DNA of 64,000 nucleotides. Origin: Dama dama. Its lineage: Eukaryota > Chordata > Mammalia > Artiodactyla > Cervidae. Shown here one piece after another: positions 1 to 11,600 of this stretch. A model generated the notes under the pieces. That model made no database searches. It saw only the letters and a list, made by a program, of their open reading frames with translations, and was not told where the DNA came from. Location: NCBI RefSeq assembly GCF_033118175.1, contig NC_083704.1:54586501-54650500 (forward strand), written 5' to 3'. Position 1 is the stretch's first letter. Each line of letters starts with the position of its first letter. The position numbers were made by a program, and so were the translations under genes.

Positions 1-3000
1 TGCTGTGGGCCCTTGGCCACTGGCAGCTCCGCTTCCATCATGGCATCACACAGCTGCTGAGGACCTACCCACCTGACAGAGTGGGTGCCTGGGGCCCAGG
101 AGGCTGAGGGCTTGGGGGCGACTGGCCGGAGCCCAGCAGCCTCTGTGTTTCCCTAGGTGCAGGAGGATGGAGCTCCGTTCTGGTCGGGTCCCAAACAGTG
201 TCCCCAACCCTTGGAGTTTGATGCCAGCCAAGTGAGTGGGGTCCCTTGGCAGCCCTGAGATGGAAATGCGGCCCCTCAGGGCAGAGGTGGGCACCTCTGT
301 GTTTTGTAGCGATGCCGAGATGCTGAGAGGGAGACAGCCACGTCTGTGCACATGTGGCTGTCCACATGGGAGGCAGGCCCTCCAACAGATCTTCAAGTGG
401 GCGATGACCCCCGCCCCACACACCCACACACGCTCACTCAGGCCCATGCAGCCACCCCTGCTCTGGGTCTCATTGCAGGATACTCACCTCCTTTATGTGC
501 TGGCAGCTGCCAACCTATATGCCCAGATGCATAGGCTGCCTGGCTCACAGGACCAGACTGCGCTCAGGGGACTACTAAATTTGCTGCCACTGCCTGACCC
601 CCAGAACTTGGACCGCATTTTTGCTAGTGAGCTGGAGCTGGATTCGCCTTCTGGTGAGTTTGGTGAGGTCCCCAGCCTTGACCCCTCTATGCTGCCACCC
701 AAAGGCCTGAGCTTCCTCAGCCTGTGCTGCAGAAAGAAGATGGGTCTGGGGGCCCTGAAGCCAAGTCACAACCTATCAGGCCCTCTGACCTTGCTCTTCT
801 CTAGCCTTGGGTTCATCCCCTGGTTCCAGAGTAGGTCCTCTCCCTCCTATTTACCATCCTCCCCACCCCATTCCCTTGGCCAACTCTCAGCAAAGGAAAA
901 AAACCCACAAACCACTGGGCCCTGGGGAGCAATGAGGTGTGGTGCCCCAGATGAGGACAGGGTCACACAGGTGTGCATGTGTGTCTGCAGGCACACATAC
1001 GTGAGGGCTGGGGCTGCCAGAGAAGAGATTGCACCATCCATCAAGGGGTCTGCCTGAAAGTGGTACATGATAGACTTGGCAGGGACCAAGGATAGGCAGG
1101 CAGGCTCAAGAAGAGTACAGGACTAGGGGGGCTAAGGACTGCTTCAACCCTTCTCCTCCTCCTCCCAACAGGCTGTAAGCAACTGCATGAAGACCTGAAG
1201 ACCTGGAGGAAGGGCCCTCCCCTTGAACCCTTGACATTTGAGAAGGTCATAACCCAAGTGGGAGTGAAGGGCTGGGCCAGAGAGGCTGATGAGGAAGGTC
1301 AAGAGCTAAGTAGGTAGCTTTGAAGTCCCTGGGCCTGAGTTTTCCTCCCTGAAGGAGCCCAGAAGCAGCTCAGCTTCCCTGAGCCTCCATCTCCTTACCT
1401 GTTAAGTGGGGTGATTTGAGCCTCCAGCCCACAGAATCATGTGAAGACCTGTGCAATGGCACAGGCTCGGGGCACTGGGACAGTGTTCACATGACTGTGT
1501 CTTGGGTCTCACAGGACAATGATAGCAACTTCCATGTGGATTTTGTGGTGGCAGCGGCCAGCCTGAGAGCTCAGAACTATGGGATCCCAGCGGCTGGCCA
1601 CGCCGAGGTAACCTGCCTCTTGGGGCTCAGGCCTGGAGGTGGCGGGTCAAACCCTAGCCTTAGGCCTTGGGCCCAGATCAGATCTCCTGTCCTTGGCAGA
1701 CCAAGCGAATTGTGGGCCGGATTATCCCAGCCGTTGTCACCACTACAGCGGCCGTGGCTGGCCTGGTAGGCCTGGAGCTGTACAAGGTGGTGGGCGGACC
1801 ACGGCCCCGCCATGCCTTTCGCCACAGCTATCTGCGCCTGGCTGAAAACTACTTTAGCCGCTGGGTACCTAAGGCCCCAGACATCCAGGAGGTGAGCCCT
1901 GGACACCCCACCTGTACCAGACCTGAGTTTTGCCTGCACCTACCCAAACAGGCCCTATTCCAGCTTCAGGCTCTCGTAGGACCGACTCTGGGGGAGTCCT
2001 CAAGACTTCCTTCAGCCGCCTTCCTGCTGCACAGCCAGGCTGGGACCTGTCAGACACAGGAAGCAGCCGTCAGCCACCCCCAACCCCCAACCCTCCGGGT
2101 CTGGGGGAGCTGCAGCTTTAACTCATTAGTGGAGCCAGACATCCATCCCCCACCCACCCCTCCTTCCCTGAGGGGGAGGGGGGACTAGGGCCCAAGCCCT
2201 AAACAGAGCCTAACGACAGGCTGCCAGGCATGGAGATCCGCGCCCGCCTCCCTCAACTGAGTTAAAGGGCACTGAGCTCACCAGCATGGGTGTGGGGGTG
2301 TGCAACCCGGTCACAGGGTGTGCATTCCTGTCACAAGTGTGAGGGCACCCGGGTCTGGGCATCCCTGGCGTCGTGGTGTGTGGCCATGGAGGGAGTATAC
2401 TTGCACATCTGTGTGCCAGAGGAGACTGCAGGGCCCTTGCACGATGTGGGCCTGCATGGCTCTGCCTGTGAGTACACATGTGTGCTTGTGTGCATGTGTG
2501 TTCCTTCAAGTGTTGGGCTGTGAATGCCCCGGCTGTGTGCCCAGGCTCTGCAAAAGTTGGCATTTCCTTAGGGGGCACAGGAGAGGGTCTGGAGAGAATT
2601 CTCTCACCAGAGCAGAGGGGAGAGGTCATGGGCCAGCACTGGGCTTAGGCTGAGCAGCCCTGGGGTCCCTCAGGGCACAGCACACAGAGCCCCTTTGTGA
2701 GGGCCCCTCCTCTAGCTAGAACACAAGCTGCCTTTGTCCATGGAGGAGGGGGAAGGGTGGGGAAGGGTCCCCCACATCACTTCTGGTCCTGTCTCAGCTT
2801 GACCTCACTGTGTTTTCTGGGGAGCTGGCAGAACCCCTCTAGTCTTGGTCCCTGGCTGCCTGCCACCCTTATGCCCTCAGCTCTGGGTACCAGAACCCCA
2901 AGACTTAAGAAACAAGGAACAAAGGGACAGGAAGAGAGTCCTCTGTGGACTGTGTCCCTGCTGGAGTCACTGTGCCCCTCACCCATGTGTCTATGAGAAA

Positions 3001-4282
3001 GTCCAAGGCCCTGGTGGTAAAGGATTAGGGGACCGGATGTACCCGCCCCCCACCCTCTCTTCCAGCCTTGCATTTGAGGAATAGGCAGCTTTATCAGAGA
3101 TTGCAGCAGCCCTGCTCCTGCTTCCTCACTTCCTCAGGAAGCATTGCCCCCCCTCCAACACACACACATACACACACACACACAATCAGCCTGTGTGATG
3201 GATCGCCTGTTTCCCTGTGCGGGGGGCCCCATAGCCCCATTTCCTGTCCCAGCACAGGCAGGGAGGGTGTTGAGATTCTGGGCCCAGATCCCACCTTCCA
3301 TCCCCACCCCCTGGCTTCTGCTTCCTGCCTCTAGTCCAGCTCCTCCCCTAGGAAAGGGGCCATAAGCTGTTGGCAATTAGGGCGGGGAGAGGGTGCGTGT
3401 GTGTGTAAGAAGCTTCTGACTCCTCCCCACTGCCACCCCCCAGTTCCATCACCTGAAGTGGACCTGTTGGGACCGCCTGGAAGTGCCTGCTGGGCAGCCC
3501 GAGAGGACCCTGGGGTCGTTGCTGGCCCTCATCCAGGTGTGCCCCAGTTCTGCCCTGCTCCCAGGCCTGGCTCCGCCTGGCCCTGCTGGCCCCTGACCTG
3601 TCTCTGTTTAGGAGCTACAAGGACTGAGGGTGACGATGCTCCTGCATGGGTCGGCCCTGCTCTACTCAGCAGGATGGTGTGAGGAAAAACAGGCCCAGCA
3701 CCTGTCCCACAGGTGAGCCTGCACCTGGCTTTAACCGGGCCCTGGAGGTTGGAGGTGAGGGACGTGCAGCCTCTCCTCTTCCCAACCCCATTTGGGCCCC
3801 TCACACCTTCCTGAAGTTTTCTTTTGCCAAATGGAGCCAGCAAACGGGCTGGGGGTGGGGTGAGGGCCAGGAACCCTCTAGGAGGGGCCTCTATGAGCTG
3901 CCTGCTTGGCCAGCCCCCCCAGCTCCTCCACACCCTCCTCAGCTCCCCTTTCACAGCCCACTCCCAGGGGACTCACGGCTTCCTGCCTCCTGCTTGCCCC
4001 GCCAGCCGCTCCTAAAATAGTTTTCAGATGTTTCCTGTCTTGGGCTGCTCCTGCTCCTGGCTTGGGCTCCTTATGGCCCCCCCAGCACCCTGGAGCCCAT
4101 GCCAGGACACTCTCTGCCTGTCACGGCTCATCTACCCAATCTCCCCACCTCTCTCCCCCCACGCTACCAGGGTGACAGATCTGGTGAAGAAGGCGCCTAG
4201 GCAGCGAGTGCTGGTATTGGAACTTGGCTACGAGGGCGAGGAGTATGACACTAACTTTCCACGCTTGCACTATAAGCTGTGA
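1..4282 (+). CDS. UBA7: UBA7 (UBE1L), ISG15-activating E1 enzyme, 3' part
   Basis: Nine coding exons are visible: 1-80 (enters mid-gene), 157-231, 479-662, 1172-1245, 1515-1607, 1700-1891, 3444-3536, 3612-3712 and 4171-4282 (TGA at 4280). Joined in phase they encode the last 333 residues of a protein that is about 1,010 aa in human. UBA7 adenylates ISG15, loads it on its catalytic cysteine and passes it to UBE2L6, a step in the interferon response in the cytoplasm. The catalytic cysteine lies upstream of the window. Visible are the end of the catalytic-cysteine half-domain, the adenylation-domain stretch beginning SNFHVDFVVAAASLR, and the C-terminal ubiquitin-fold domain (last ~100 aa, ending NFPRLHYKL) that recruits the E2. 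All junctions are GT-AG. The donor after 1245 is GTCATA, which is weak. The reading frame is intact, so this looks like a functional gene. Confidence 0.96.
1892..3443 (+). other. UBA7 long intron
   Basis: The largest UBA7 intron in the window. It holds GC-rich unique sequence, an imperfect TG-rich tract around 2446-2515 and a short CA microsatellite near 3160. I see no exon, RNA gene or recognisable transposon in it. Confidence 0.7.
3157..3184. repeat. (CA)n microsatellite
   Basis: Short CA repeat interrupted by one ATA, inside the long UBA7 intron. Probably length-variable between animals. Confidence 0.85.
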
Positions 4283-4339
4283 CAAGGCAGGAGCCCCACC
4301 ACCCAGCTCCATCGAGCCCTATGTCCTGAGCCCTGCATC

Positions 4340-4382
4340 CCAAGCCCACAGTAGGCACTCAATAAATGCTTGTTGAAGGAAG
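4340..4382 (+). repeat. L2 LINE 3' tail forming the UBA7 3' end
   Basis: The sequence around CAGTAGGCACTCAATAAATG followed by CTTGTTGAAGGAA matches the conserved 3' end of L2 elements (AGTAGGCGCTCAATAAATG...TTGTTGAATGAA, from memory). It sits exactly where UBA7 terminates, so the AATAAA appears to be element-derived. Confidence 0.65.
4361..4366 (+). terminator. UBA7: UBA7 poly(A) signal AATAAA
   Basis: Canonical AATAAA 79 nt after the UBA7 stop. Cleavage is expected near 4380. The 3' UTR is therefore only about 100 nt. Confidence 0.85.
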
Positions 4383-4565
4383 GTGTTCAGTGGACAGGAC
4401 GGGTGATGGAGCAAATGCACGGCATGTGAAACAGGCATGACAAGGACTCCTGCAGGGAGGGAAAAGGCTCTTTCGATTCGCCTGCCTGAGTCGTGCCTTG
4501 CAGGGCTGGCGCTGCCTCCTGGAGCCTCGGGGGGGTACGGAACCAGGACTGTCCAGAGAAAGGCC

Positions 4566-4571
4566 TTTATT
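4566..4571 (-). terminator. INKA1: INKA1 poly(A) signal AATAAA
   Basis: TTTATT on the plus strand reads AATAAA on the minus strand, 22 nt beyond the INKA1 stop codon. The 3' UTR would be very short (about 40 nt), and the gap to the end of convergent UBA7 is only about 170 bp. Confidence 0.75.
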
Positions 4572-4592
4572 GTCCCAGGCTGGAGGGCAGGG

Positions 4593-6202
4593 TCAGAGGT
4601 AGCTGACAACATCATTGCAAATGATGGGCTGCCGACTGCGGCAACTCATGAGGGCTGCAAAGCGTGAGACATCTGCAGGTAGTTCGGGTTCCGGGCGAGG
4701 TGGGCATGACAGTCGCTTTCCTGCCAGCGCTGCCCGGCGCGCCCTGGCCAGCTGGCGCCGCAGCTGCTCAGAGAGGCCCAGCAGGAACTGGGGGGGCCGA
4801 GCACGGGCACGGGGCCCACCCCCATCGTCCCCCTCACCCGCTGCCTCGGGCAGCTCCATCCAGTTGTGCACCAAGTCCGCAAAGCAGTTGTCCCCCAGCA
4901 CCAGGGGCTGGCGACTACGACCCCTGCTCAGCAGGGCCGTGGTCCAGTCCTCAGCTTCCAGCCCCCGCCAGTGTTCCAGGCAGGCGTCTGGGGTGGACTT
5001 GGGCCGTGGTCGGTGGACAGGTGGTACCCGGGCCACAGGCGCTCCTCCAGGCTGGGCGACACCACTGGTTGAGAGGCGCTGTCTCCGGGGGGGCCATGCT
5101 GAGGGTGCTGGGTGCTGGGGTATGGGCAGCTCTTCCTCTCTCCATGTGCTGCCTGACACCTCTGAGAAGCCGGAGTCCCAGTCCAGGCCATGCTCCCTGG
5201 GGCCCCCCAAGGCTGCACTCCTGTCTCCTGTCACCCCAACTTCTTCCTCCTCTTCCTCCACACCACAGACCGAGTCCTCTTCCAATGCATCTGAGGCCCT
5301 GAACTGGTGCTTGAGCCGCACGCCCGGGCGGTGTTTGGGGGGTGGCCGAAGGGGACCAGGCATTGGGGGTGAGCCGGTGTCCCGGCCACACAGCTGTGGA
5401 AGAAGAGAGGGCAGAAGTGGTAGGAGCAGTGCTGGTCACTCCGGCCTGCCTGGTCAGGCCAGTTCCAAAACAGAAGGCCCAGGAGGGCTGGACAGGCCTG
5501 CAGGCCTCAGCAGCAAGGCCTCTAGCGGGCACCGGGCCGGCATGGGGCGCTGGCACACGAAGCTCGTGTGGCTCCCATCGGCCGACCTGGTGGCAGTCTG
5601 GCAGGCTGCAGCACGCAGAGCTGGGCAAGTTGGTACCCGCCACCAGGGCGGGAGGCAGGGTTGTGGGCCTGCATGGGGAAGTAGGTCTTGCTCAGAGCTG
5701 GGCGGGGGGGGGGGGGTGGGGGGTGCATCCCGTGCCTCTTGAGGGATTCAGCTCCCCAAAGCCCACAGCCTCTTTCAGAGAAGAAAAGAACACTTTCCAG
5801 GAAGACAAGAGGTACAGGCCAGCCTGGAATAAGGGGCATCGGTAGTAACGCCACCACCTCCTTAGTTCCTTAAAACCCCCTGCTCCGCCCCACAAGAAGT
5901 TTCTCCCCTCCAACTTCCTCCGCTGCGCCGGCAGCACGGCCAGCTGGGCGGCTGTTACTTGATGCCCAGCGCAGCTCCCAATCGTCCGAAACCCGACGCG
6001 GGCCATCTGGGCCATCTACGCCGCCCCGCCCCCATCCTGTCTTGGATGGGCACTCGGGACAGCTCCCCCCCATCCGAGTGTCGTTCGGGTAGGAAGGCAG
6101 CCGAGCACCCCACACACGTCCTCACGAGCCACGCCCGCCCCCAAGCCTCACCAGTTCCCAGCGCAGCTGGCCCAGGAAACTGTCAAGTCGAGCGCTGTGC
6201 AT
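4593..6202 (-). CDS. INKA1: INKA1 (FAM212A), PAK4 kinase inhibitor
   Basis: Two coding exons on the minus strand. Exon 1, 6202 down to 6152, encodes the 17 residues MHSARLDSFLGQLRWEL and ends at a GTGAGG donor. Exon 2, 5393 down to 4593, begins LCGRDTGSP after a TTCCACAG acceptor. The product is 283 aa, close to the human protein. INKA1 inhibits PAK4 by occupying its substrate cleft. The central Inka box lies at residues ~176-200 (RSRQPLVLGDN, then CFADLVHNWMELPE). A second, shorter SRQPI-containing motif forms the C-terminus (residues ~269-283, ending NDVVSYL). An acidic run lies at ~62-68, and a DWDSGFSEVSGS motif at ~88-99. There is no signal peptide or membrane segment. It is arranged tail-to-tail with UBA7. 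Gene identity is firm; the exact transcription start is not. Confidence 0.95.
5394..6151 (-). other. INKA1: INKA1 intron 1
   Basis: The only INKA1 intron in the coding region, GC-rich, with a long G-run (5700-5724). The promoter-side half merges into the CpG-rich region. I see no other gene. Confidence 0.8.
5700..5724. repeat. G-run in INKA1 intron
   Basis: An almost uninterrupted G tract broken by one C and one T. It could form a G-quadruplex on the plus strand, which is the template strand for INKA1. Its length is also a place where assemblies often err. Confidence 0.85.
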
Positions 6203-6560
6203 GTCCGTGCCGCAGCCCCCTCCAGGCCTGCCAGTTCCTCTTCGAATTCCGGCGAGAGCCGTGCGGAGAGGGCCCGGCGGGCCGGCCAGCGGCGCCCTTG
6301 CCCTCAGCCTGGCTCCACGGCTCCTCCCTCTCCCCAGCTCTTGCCGCCGCCGCCGCCCCAACATCTGGCGGCCCCGCCCCGCCCCTGGCGCCGCAGCCAA
6401 TGGGGCTGGGGCGGGGCTGGTGTGGCTCCACCCCCGGGGCCCTGCCGGGTGGGAGAACCTGACGCCCACTACCCACTCCCTAGAAGCAGCTCTTCTGGGG
6501 AAGGGGGGGGACTGTAGCTGGAAAGCCGGCGGGATCCGGACCGGTGCTCCCCGAAGTCCC
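6203..6560 (-). promoter_or_regulatory. INKA1: INKA1 CpG-rich promoter
   Basis: Dense CpG and GC boxes (for example 6371-6386 and 6408-6417) and a CCAAT element at 6397-6401 lie just upstream of the INKA1 start codon on the minus strand. No TATA box is obvious. The transcription start is inferred, not seen. Confidence 0.65.
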
Positions 6561-7079
6561 GGGCCGTTGAGCTGACTCCCAGGACAAGTCGCACCCCTGC
6601 GGTAGCCTCAGTTTCCCATTTTTCCCAGGGGACAGTTGTGGTCCCTCCCGCAGGGGTCCCTGGAGCGCACGGATACCGCGGCTGCGCCCTTGAGCGGGTA
6701 GATCGGGCCCAAGCTTCGGGTTCGGCAGTGCTGTGGCCCACTCGTGGTCCGACCCACTGAATCCGCTCCTGGAGCCGGCCTCCACAGTCCCTGGAAGTCA
6801 TGGGAGGGGTCCGGCCCCTCTGAGGACTCAGGGAGCGCAGAACCTCGCTGCAGCACCGGGGAGGAGCCCCGGCCAAGGCCCAACCTCCCACTCCCTTGTC
6901 TCTCGCCTCGGCCAAGCTAAGCAGGGCTGCCCTCTCGTGGGGATTCCCAATACCCGCATCCTGTCTGTCGCGGACCACAGGCAGGCTGAGTGAATGCAGG
7001 GTCTTACCGCGGGGGGTTCTTTGACCAAAGGATTAGAGCCCGTTCCCTGAGGTGGCTAGGCCTAGGTTCAAGGACACAG

Positions 7080-7945
7080 ACTAACTGGAGACAAACTAGA
7101 TAAGTCAGTAGACAGGAAAATACCAGGGAAGGGCCTAGATATTTCTGATGGTGGTAGTTGGGGGGGACTGAAGAAGTCAGCAAAACCAGGCTCCTAGCAG
7201 TTTTAGAAGGGAATAAAGGGTTTTGTTCTTGGTGTGGTAGGGAGCTCTAGGGGGCTTTTGAGCAGGGGAATGACCTGGGCTGGCTGTTGTTTAGATAATT
7301 GCTGCTTTGGGAGAACCACTCTGTAGTCAGAGTGGAGGCTCCTGCCTCATCCATCAAGGGAAGGGAGGGCCTGGATCTGGGTAGGTCTAGTACAAACATA
7401 CCTCAACATACTTTGAGGTATGTTTTGGAGTTAAAATCAAGCTTGCTGATACATGAGTATGGGAAGACAAAGAGAAGCATGAAGCATGACTCCTAGACTT
7501 CTGGGCTGAACTACTGATTGGGTGGCATTGGCACGAATCAACCAAGCAAGACTGGAAAAGAGTGATCTTGGAGAAGAAAATCAAATGGTCATTTGTGGAC
7601 ATGTGGACAGAGGATGGCAGCGGACAGGAATGAACCCTGGAACACTCCACTGGGTGGAGGTAGGGAAGATGAAGAAGAACCAGCAAAGGAGCTGAGCAGG
7701 AGCTGCCAGGGAGGTGGGAGGCAACTAAGAGAGCATGGGCACTTAGGAGCCAAGGGGAGCAAGCGTCAGACGTGTGCCGAGGAGATGAGAACAGAGTGTA
7801 AACTGCTGGACAGTTGGCAGGTCTCTGAGGAGCCTGACAAGGGCACTTTTATGGAGAGGGAGAGGAACGAGCTCAAACACAGTCGGTAGAAAAGAGAGAG
7901 GTGAAGAGCTGGAGAAAGCATGTGAAGACAACCTTTTAAAAACTG
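7080..7945 (-). repeat. L2 LINE, antisense copy
   Basis: A GA-rich stretch with phrases typical of reversed L2, such as TTTTGAGCAGGGGAATGACCTG near 7256 and GAACCAGCAAAGGAGCTGAG near 7676. It fills most of the INKA1-CDHR4 spacer. Boundaries are approximate. No gene is seen in 6560-8620. Confidence 0.5.
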
Positions 7946-7949
7946 GCAT

Positions 7950-8190
7950 GTAATGTAAATAAGATGAATGAACAGCTCTTTAACGGTATGGCTCTATACA
8001 TGTTAAAATCTGTAGACACCTGTGTCACCCAGATCAAGATATAGAATATCACCAGCCACTCCAGGAGGCCACCTTTTGTCCCCTCCAATTGCTATGCCCC
8101 AAAGTAACCACCATTTTTATTTCTATCACCAAGGATACCTTTTGTCTGTTGAATGTAGACAGATTTTGAGAGATTTTGTTGATGGTTGGG
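7950..8190. repeat. Old L1-like fragment
   Basis: Contains CACCCAGATCAAGATATAGA, a phrase common to mammalian L1M 3' ends. Family assignment is from memory, and the edges are uncertain. Confidence 0.35.
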
Positions 8191-8623
8191 CTCAGATTTC
8201 ACAGGCAGATAATGTTCTAATGGGGGTGAGCAGCTGGAGTTCGGGTTTTGTGGGGTAACAGGCCCTGGGCCCACTTCTCCTGGCAAAGTGGCTGCTGTGG
8301 GTACTCTGTCTCCAAGAACTGCATGACCAAGACTTCCTGGAGCCTTAGTTTCCCTATCTGAAGCTTGGTCTCTCTCCCCTCACATCTCCTTCACATGGTA
8401 GTGATAAACAGGGAAATCCACTGGGAGCAGTGAAAAAATGGAGTTTTCCAGGTCTCTTGATAACCTATAGCGTCCAGAGCTCAGTCACCAGGGGCTGGGT
8501 GGGGCTAGAATCTTGGAGGCCAAGGAGTCCTGTGTTTGAACAACAGACCTGGCAACAGGGTGGCCCTGACAAAACACGTCTGCCTTTCTGGAGTCTCCTC
8601 TGCTGTCGTGTCTTCAGGCCACT

Positions 8624-11600
8624 ATGGTGCTGCTCAGGCCCCTGGTGCTTCTTCTTGCTTTGGTTGTCTCTGGTGAGGAGTTGGTGGGTGGGGGAACTTC
8701 ATGTCTCACCCCCTGAGTCCAGAGTGGAGTCCCACTCCCTCTCAGATAAGCTACCATAGAGGACAGGGGCTGGGGGGAGCCAGGAAAGGGCAAAGATCTG
8801 AACCCCGACTCTCATTCCTTATCTTAGCTGCTTCCTTGCCCAAATTCCCACTGTCCCCCTACCCTGGGGACAGTGGGAAAGACAAGACCTAGCCCCAGTC
8901 TGTGAAATGAGCCAATCCATGGTTGGATGTGGGGGACAAGGGAAGACTTTGGCTGCTTGTCTCCAAGATGTGGCCAGGCCCCAAGGCAGAAGGGAAGGAC
9001 TCTGTGTACCTGGTTCGATGAGCATGGGGGTCTCTAGCCTGAATTGTCTCTTCTTCACAGACCTCAACTGCCTGCCCTGGTTCGTAGATATCTCTGAGAG
9101 CCAGGGACCTGGTGCCATCCTCCTGTCTTTCCCCCTCAACTGTTCTTCAAATGTACCAACCCTGGAGTTGCTCCATGTACAGCCACCCACCACCTTCTTT
9201 AACCCACCTAGCCTGACCAGGTGGCAGGGGATCTATGTGGGCAAGGTAGGATCATGGGCACATCTGGGGACAGTGGGGGAAGGGCAAACTCTAAATTCAC
9301 AAAGTCAGAGGTGGTGTGAAAGTGATGGTGTTAGTCGCTCAGTCATGTCTGACTCTGCAACCCCATGGACTGTAGCCTGCCAGGCTCCTCTGTCCATGGA
9401 ATTCTTGTCCTCTTGTCCAGGCAAGAACACTGGAGTGGGTTGCCATTCCCTTCTCCAGGGATCTTCCCGACCCAGGGATCGAACCTGGATCTCCTGCACT
9501 GCAGGCAGATTCTTTACCGTCTGAGCCACTAGGGAAGCCCCTAGAGGTGGTGCTGGGGGATGGAGATCCTCAGCCCCACATGGCACTGCCCGTCTGCCAC
9601 AGATGACCTTGAGCAGCTCGGCCCGGCTGGATGCCCTGACAGTGAACCACTATGAGCTGCAGCTGAAGTACACATGTGGGAGCCAAGTGACGGAGGGTCA
9701 GCTTTCTGTGAATGTTCAGCGGGACCCTAATCGTGACCAGTGTGCTGGTCGATTTGCCAGCCCGGGTAAGGCTAGAGGCAGCAGGCGGGAGTGGGGGGGC
9801 GGTGGGCAGGCACGGCCTGAACTTCCTTGACCTCCCCTCTGGCCAGCTGGGGAAATTATTCAGGTTCGAGAAACTGTCATGCCTGGGACCCCGCTGTACA
9901 CTCTGCTGCTCCCAGGCCAGGGAGCCCAGGTGAGGCCTGCATGTGGGCAGTGGTGGGGGCGGGGGTAGGATGGAGGGGGATGGGAAGACCAAGGCCAGCC
10001 CCTGCCTGGCCAAGAATAGTCTGCAGAAGGACTCTTTAGTCTATAGCTGGGCCTCTGCAGGATGCATGTTCTTGGAGAGAGTCACTGAGGGCTTCCCAAC
10101 CCCCAATGACTATGGCTGTTCCCATAGGGACTTCTCAGGGGTTGAGTTCTTTAAAGTTCTTCTGTGTTCTAAATTCTCCAAAAAAAATTTCTGTATCATT
10201 TTTGCAATCCCCCAAAGAAATGTAGTTTAAAAACTGAATAGTTTAAAAGCAGAGATGATTTTGGATCAGGGCCAGGGGACCCCAGGCTAGAGTAAGTAGC
10301 AGTGGCAGAGTACAGGAGATTTGAGAGTGGGCAGATACCTGTTGGGTTCTTGGGGGATTTTGACAGGGTTGCCTGGGGGCACTGTGGTAGGGAAGGGGGC
10401 CTCCAGCATCTCTTTCCTGTCAGATGAACATCACCAGTGCCCAGGACCCTCCGTACTTCCCTGGACCTTTCTCCATCGATGGGCAGGGTCAGCTGTGGGC
10501 GCCATCCCAGGGACTCAAAGGCCAGGCTCAAAAGGTGAGCACGGCTGGGGACCTGGCGATATCCATGAACTGGGCATAAAATGGACAGAGCCATTACCTC
10601 ATGGAGGATTGTTTGTTCCTGGCCTCGTCAATCATCTGCCTTTCCCAGACATAGCCCATACCTGCTGCCCCATGCTGGCTACCCTCCTGCCTTGGCTTGG
10701 TTCTGTGCTGGGCTCTGGAGCTCTAGAAAGAAGAGGGATCCCTGGCTCCAGGAGCCCACAGTGCCCCTTACAGAAAGGAGAAAGTTCTGAGCAGTCACAC
10801 AGGAAGTGAAAACTCTGAGTACAGCAGCAAGTGCAGTCTGAAGGAGACTAGAGAAGTTCCTTCTTTAAAGCTTCCACATCTGAGTGACTGGCTCTTGGCA
10901 ACTCTACCATGCTAATTCATGTTGTGAATGATTCAGATATTACTCATTTGGGGGCTGTGTGCATCCAAAGAGAAGGACTTATGACCCAGAAGAGTAAGAC
11001 AGGAAGGAATATCTGTTAGAGTAACAGGTCATGGGGCGGAGTGAGTGTGGGGCTCCTTATGGGGGTCCTGAGGCGGGCTGGGCACACACATGTGGGTAAA
11101 CACATATCGTAGTTCCCTTCTTGTTTTGTGTGCATGGCAGGTCTTCCAGCTTCAGATCCTGGTGACCTTTGGACAAGGCCGAAGCTGCCATGGGATGCTG
11201 ACAGTGAAAGTTTTGCCTGCTCCCTCCAGCCAGGTTTCTTTCCTGTAAGGCTCCCCTACCCTGGGGATAGTGGGAAAGACAGGACCCAGCCCCAGGAACT
11301 CGGGAGCAGGGTTAAGGTGTAGGGCTGCGGGAGCATCCCCAGCTGGCTGCTGTACCAGGGAAGACCCAAGAGAGGAGCCTGCAGACCCTTCCGGGAGCAG
11401 GTAGGAGCCAGAGCTCCCATTTTGGTCCAGGCAGCAAGCCCAGAACATCACCATTCCCGAAAACCTGGTTCCCGGAAGTAAGGTGGCTCAGGTCCACGCC
11501 CGGGGCTTCGACGTGCGCTACGAAATCGTCTCCCCGGTGCCCTGCCGGCTCTTCTCCATCGGACGCGGTGAGGGGCGTGGAGGGCGGGTAAGGGGATGCC

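Noticed and set aside
236..1057. 273-codon open frame on + strand
   Set aside because: It reads through a UBA7 exon and both flanking introns. The splice sites and E1 homology define the real exon 479-662.
4615..5742. 375-codon + strand frame
   Set aside because: Antisense shadow of the GC-rich INKA1 exon 2; no protein-like features.
8907..9524. 205-codon + strand frame
   Set aside because: Combines intron 1, CDHR4 exon 2, intron 2 and a Bov-tA SINE; only 9061-9245 is coding.
9317..9542. tRNA-like A/B box sequence
   Set aside because: tRNA gene call rejected; it is a tRNA-derived ruminant SINE, one of many copies, without a full cloverleaf.
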